From positions 186,001 through 250,000 of the forward strand of contig CAWJHV010000015.1 in NCBI GenBank assembly GCA_963842795.1: a stretch of DNA of 64,000 nucleotides, written 5' to 3'. The stretch's first letter is position 1. Every line of letters begins with the position of its first letter. The DNA is from WHSW01 sp963842795. GTDB lineage: Bacteria > Actinomycetota > Thermoleophilia > Solirubrobacterales > 70-9. The notes beneath the pieces are model-generated. The model worked only from the letters and a program-made list of their open reading frames with translations, was not told the origin of the DNA and ran no database searches. Positions 61,581-64,000 of the stretch are shown here, piece by piece. A program made the translations under genes and the position numbers.

Positions 61581-61997
61581 TCAGCCGCCGCCGGCGATCT
61601 CGATGAACGCCTCGCAGCGGGCGCGCTCGCGCTCGGCCTGCTCGGCGTGTGCCGTGCCCTCCTCGGCCTCGGAGAGGCTCTGCTCGGCCTGCTCGAGGCG
61701 CTGCTTGAGCTCCGATGTGTCGAGCTGGTCGGGCGAGACCGCCTCGGCTACCAGCACCCGCGCCCGGTTCGCGAACACCTCGAGCCAGCCCTCCCCCTGG
61801 GCGTAGGTCTCGACCTCCGAGTCGGACTTGTGCAGGCGAAGCTCGGCCGGGACCAGGCGGGCGACCATCGGGATGTGGTCCGCGAGGATCCCCACCTCGC
61901 CCACCGCGGTCCGCGTGGAGAGCATCTGCAGCTCGCCGGAGTAGACCGCGCCCTCGGGCGTGAGCACCTCGACCTCGAGCTTCTTGTCGCCCGCCAT
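61581..61997 (-). CDS. atpC: F1 ATP synthase epsilon subunit
   Basis: The protein is 138 residues. KKLEVEVLTPEGAVYSGELQ and VGEVGILADHIPMVARL form the N-terminal beta-sandwich, and the C-terminal helical pair is acidic (LEQAEQSLSEAEEGTAHAEQ). It is the rotor's inhibitory subunit and the last gene of the atp operon here. A short hairpin overlaps its stop (GGCGGC/GCCGCC). It starts seven bases after atpD. Confidence 0.95.
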   Translation of the reverse strand: MAGDKKLEVEVLTPEGAVYSGELQMLSTRTAVGEVGILADHIPMVARLVPAELRLHKSDSEVETYAQGEGWLEVFANRARVLVAEAVSPDQLDTSELKQRLEQAEQSLSEAEEGTAHAEQAERERARCEAFIEIAGGG

Positions 61998-62004
61998 GCG
62001 AGGC

Positions 62005-63591
62005 CTACTCGTCGCCGCTCGAGGACTCGCCCTCGCCGTCAGGGGCCTCGTCTTCGCCGTCGGAGGACTCGTCGCGCTCGCGCTCGTCGGCCTCCTTGCG
62101 CTCCTCGGCCTCCTCCTTCTCGCGCTCGACGCCCTCGTCCTTCTCGCCCTTCTCCTCGGTCCCCGTGACCTGGTCGATCGAGCCCTTCATGTAGAAGGCC
62201 GACTCCGGCAGGTCGTCGTACTTGCCGTCGAGGATCTCGCGGAAGCTGCGCACGGTGTCGGAGACGGGGACGTACTCGCCGTCGCGGCCGGTGAACGCCT
62301 CGGCGACGAAGAACGGCTGGGAGAGGAAGCGCTCGAGCTTGCGCGCCCGGTTGACCGCCACCTTGTCCTCGTCGGAGAGCTCGTCGATCCCGAGGATCGC
62401 GATGATGTCCTGGAGCTCCTTGTAGCGCTGCAGGTTCTCCTGGACCTCGGTCGCGGTGTTGTAGTGCTCCTCGCCGAGGATGTCGGGCTTGAGGATGGTC
62501 GAGGTCGAGTCGAGCGGGTCGACCGCCGGGTAGATCCCCTTCTCCGAGATCGCCCGCGAGAGCGTCGTGGTCGCGTTCAGGTGCGCGAACACCGACGCCG
62601 GCGCCGGGTCGGTGAGGTCGTCGGCGGGCACGTAGACCGCCTGGATCGAGGTCACCGAGCCCTGCTTGGTCGACGTGATCCGCTCCTGCAGGCCGCCCAT
62701 CTCGGTCTCCAGCGTCGGCTGGTAGCCGACCGCCGAGGGCATCCGCCCGAGCAGCGCCGAGACCTCGGAGCCCGCCTGGACGAAGCGGAAGATGTTGTCG
62801 ATGAACAGGAGCACGTCCTTGCCGCCCTGCTCGCGGAAGTACTCGGCCATCGTCAGCCCCGAGAGCGCCACCCGCAGGCGGGCGCCGGGCGGCTCGTTCA
62901 TCTGCCCGAAGACGAGCATGGTGCGGTCGATGACGCCGGACTCCTTCATCTCGAGCCACAGGTCGTTGCCCTCGCGCGAGCGCTCGCCGACGCCGCAGAA
63001 GGCGGAATAGCCCTCGTGCTCCTCCGCGATGTTGCGGATCAGCTCCTGGATCAGCACCGTCTTGCCGACGCCGGCGCCGCCGAAGAGGCCGACCTTGCCG
63101 CCCTTCGCGTACGGGGCGAGCAAATCGACGACCTTGATCCCGGTCTCGAGCACCTCCTGGGTCGGAGTCAGGTCCTCGACCTCGGGCGCCGCACGGTGGA
63201 TCGGCCAGCGGGTCTCGGCGTTCACCTCGCCGGCGTTGTCGATCGGCTCGCCGAGCAGGTTGAAGATCCGGCCGAGCGTCGCATCGCCGACCGGGACCGT
63301 GATCGGGCCCCCGGTGTCGAGCACCTCGTCGCCGCGCTTGAGTCCGTCGGTCGCGTCCATGGCGACGGCGCGCACGCGGTCGTCGCCGAGGTGCTGCTGG
63401 ACCTCGCAGACCAGGGTGCTCGCCTCGTCGGCGTCGCGCTCGGCGCCGCCCGCGGTCATCTGGATCTCGAGCGCCGAGTAGATCTCGGGCAGGTCGTCCC
63501 CGAACACCGCGTCGACGACGACGCCGGTCACGGACTCCACCCTGCCGATGTTCTTGCCGTTGCTCGATTCGCTTCCGTTGTTCTCAGCCAT
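62005..63591 (-). CDS. atpD: F1 ATP synthase beta subunit with long acidic C-terminal tail
   Basis: The protein is 528 residues. The catalytic P-loop is GLFGGAGVGKTVLIQELIRN, then FCGVGERSREGNDLWLEMKE (catalytic Glu) and DVLLFIDNIFRFVQAGSEVS. The DELSEED-equivalent is DELSDEDK. The core ends near residue 475 (FYMKGSIDQV); about 53 extra residues follow, nearly all Glu, Lys, Asp and Arg (EEKGEKDEGVEREKEEAEER). Typical subunits stop near the core end. The N-terminus also has a short extension (MAENNGSESSNGKNIG). The frame is intact. Confidence 0.97.
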   Translation of the reverse strand: MAENNGSESSNGKNIGRVESVTGVVVDAVFGDDLPEIYSALEIQMTAGGAERDADEASTLVCEVQQHLGDDRVRAVAMDATDGLKRGDEVLDTGGPITVPVGDATLGRIFNLLGEPIDNAGEVNAETRWPIHRAAPEVEDLTPTQEVLETGIKVVDLLAPYAKGGKVGLFGGAGVGKTVLIQELIRNIAEEHEGYSAFCGVGERSREGNDLWLEMKESGVIDRTMLVFGQMNEPPGARLRVALSGLTMAEYFREQGGKDVLLFIDNIFRFVQAGSEVSALLGRMPSAVGYQPTLETEMGGLQERITSTKQGSVTSIQAVYVPADDLTDPAPASVFAHLNATTTLSRAISEKGIYPAVDPLDSTSTILKPDILGEEHYNTATEVQENLQRYKELQDIIAILGIDELSDEDKVAVNRARKLERFLSQPFFVAEAFTGRDGEYVPVSDTVRSFREILDGKYDDLPESAFYMKGSIDQVTGTEEKGEKDEGVEREKEEAEERKEADERERDESSDGEDEAPDGEGESSSGDE

Positions 63592-63605
63592 GTTCCCTTT
63601 CTAGA

Positions 63606-64000
63606 TCAGCCGAGCGCTTCGGCTCCGCCGACGACTTCCAAGATTTCCTGCGTGATCTCGGCCTGGCGGACGCGGTTCGCCTCCAACGTCAGGTCGTCGA
63701 TCATCTCCTCCGCGTTCTCGGCCGCGGAGCGCATCGCGGTCATCCGAGCTCCGAGCTCCGAGGCCGAGGATTCGAGCAGCGCCCGGTAGACCGACAGGTC
63801 CACGTACTCCTCGAACATGATCGGCAGCAGCTCCTCCGGCTCGGGCTCGTAGTCCCAGTAGGCCTTCTCGTGAGCTTCCGCGAGCTCGGGGTCGGCCGGC
63901 TCCTCGGGCTCGGGAATGCCCTCGCCGAAGACCTCGGCCTGCTGTAGCGGCAGGAGCGTCTGGCGCCGCACGTACTGGGTCAGCGGTGAGACGTAGCGGT
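63606..64000 (-). CDS. atpG: F1 ATP synthase gamma subunit (C-terminal part)
   Basis: Only the last 131 or so residues are in the window; the 5' end lies beyond base 64000. The final helix is intact (ASELGARMTAMRSAAENAEE, then MIDDLTLEANRVRQAEITQE), the conserved central-stalk C-terminus. Before it is an acidic insert (GIPEPEEPADPELAEAHEKA). It precedes atpD by 14 bases. Order atpG-atpD-atpC is the standard one. Confidence 0.95.
   Translation of the reverse strand, partial: RYVSPLTQYVRRQTLLPLQQAEVFGEGIPEPEEPADPELAEAHEKAYWDYEPEPEELLPIMFEEYVDLSVYRALLESSASELGARMTAMRSAAENAEEMIDDLTLEANRVRQAEITQEILEVVGGAEALG

Noticed and set aside
61960..63789. Plus-strand frame of about 609 codons opposite atpD
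   Set aside because: AtpD is unambiguous on the other strand, and the frame reads as Leu/Arg/Ala repeats.

Overview
The window is very GC-rich, densely coded DNA from a bacterial chromosome. There are GTG and TTG starts, many 1-4 nt overlaps between genes, and families typical of Actinomycetota: a MarP-like membrane serine protease, a UdgX-type uracil-DNA glycosylase, an LCP protein, an actinobacterial-style AddA/AddB pair and GGGTAG-type stress promoters. A soil member of the Thermoleophilia (Solirubrobacterales or Gaiellales) is my best guess. That is inference from gene content, not a match. No rRNA, tRNA, CRISPR array, insertion sequence or phage gene was seen.

Region 1 (1-11.7 kb) is a catabolic island around a LacI-family regulator (5744-6820). 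To its left, on the minus strand, is a tight operon: APC permease, GH172 (DUF2961) glycosidase, metallophosphoesterase, nucleotidyltransferase-like protein and an L-fucose/D-arabinose isomerase-like enzyme. To its right, also on the minus strand, is an operon of glutamine synthetase-like ligase, small ferredoxin and cytochrome P450. A divergent ferritin-like gene pair follows. Near-identical operator-like sites (GATAGCGTTACCAG type) lie at the permease/LacI divide and again 4 kb away at the head of the ligase-ferredoxin-P450 operon, so one regulator may control both arms.

Region 2 (11.7-24.6 kb) holds a lysyl-oxidase-like protein, an AddB-like/AddA-like recombination helicase-nuclease pair, a gamma-glutamylcyclotransferase-like protein, a second metallophosphoesterase, a duplicated DUF6766 membrane protein, small Lys/Ala-rich proteins, an RsbW-like ATPase and a FAD-Rieske oxidoreductase. 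It is riddled with single-base frameshifts, as is 1-3.9 kb, while the rest is clean. Motifs are intact across shifting frames, which points to local sequencing error or very recent decay.

Region 3 (21-28 kb, plus 35.2 kb) looks like a general-stress regulon. CsbD, Zn-alcohol dehydrogenase, a ferritin-like protein, UdgX, FAD-Rieske and an FHA protein are each preceded by a GTTAAC-N12/13-GGGTAG type promoter. DUF2294 sits inside the cluster but lacks this element.

Region 4 (28-46 kb) is housekeeping and regulation: LysR/GNAT, HxlR, MarP, a penicillin-binding protein, lipoproteins, a glutamate synthase large subunit, an orphan ParA followed by a PLP decarboxylase and a SnoaL-like protein, homoserine kinase and two thioredoxin-fold proteins. 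Region 5 (46-64 kb) has a multi-PAS histidine kinase with its response regulator, two NDP-sugar pyrophosphorylases, AhcY, an ArfB-like rescue factor, an antiporter, a secreted lipase and a cell-envelope sugar operon (M20 peptidase, LCP, UDP-sugar dehydrogenase, pyrophosphorylase, sugar-phosphate isomerase). It ends in the F1-ATPase genes atpC, atpD and atpG (partial).
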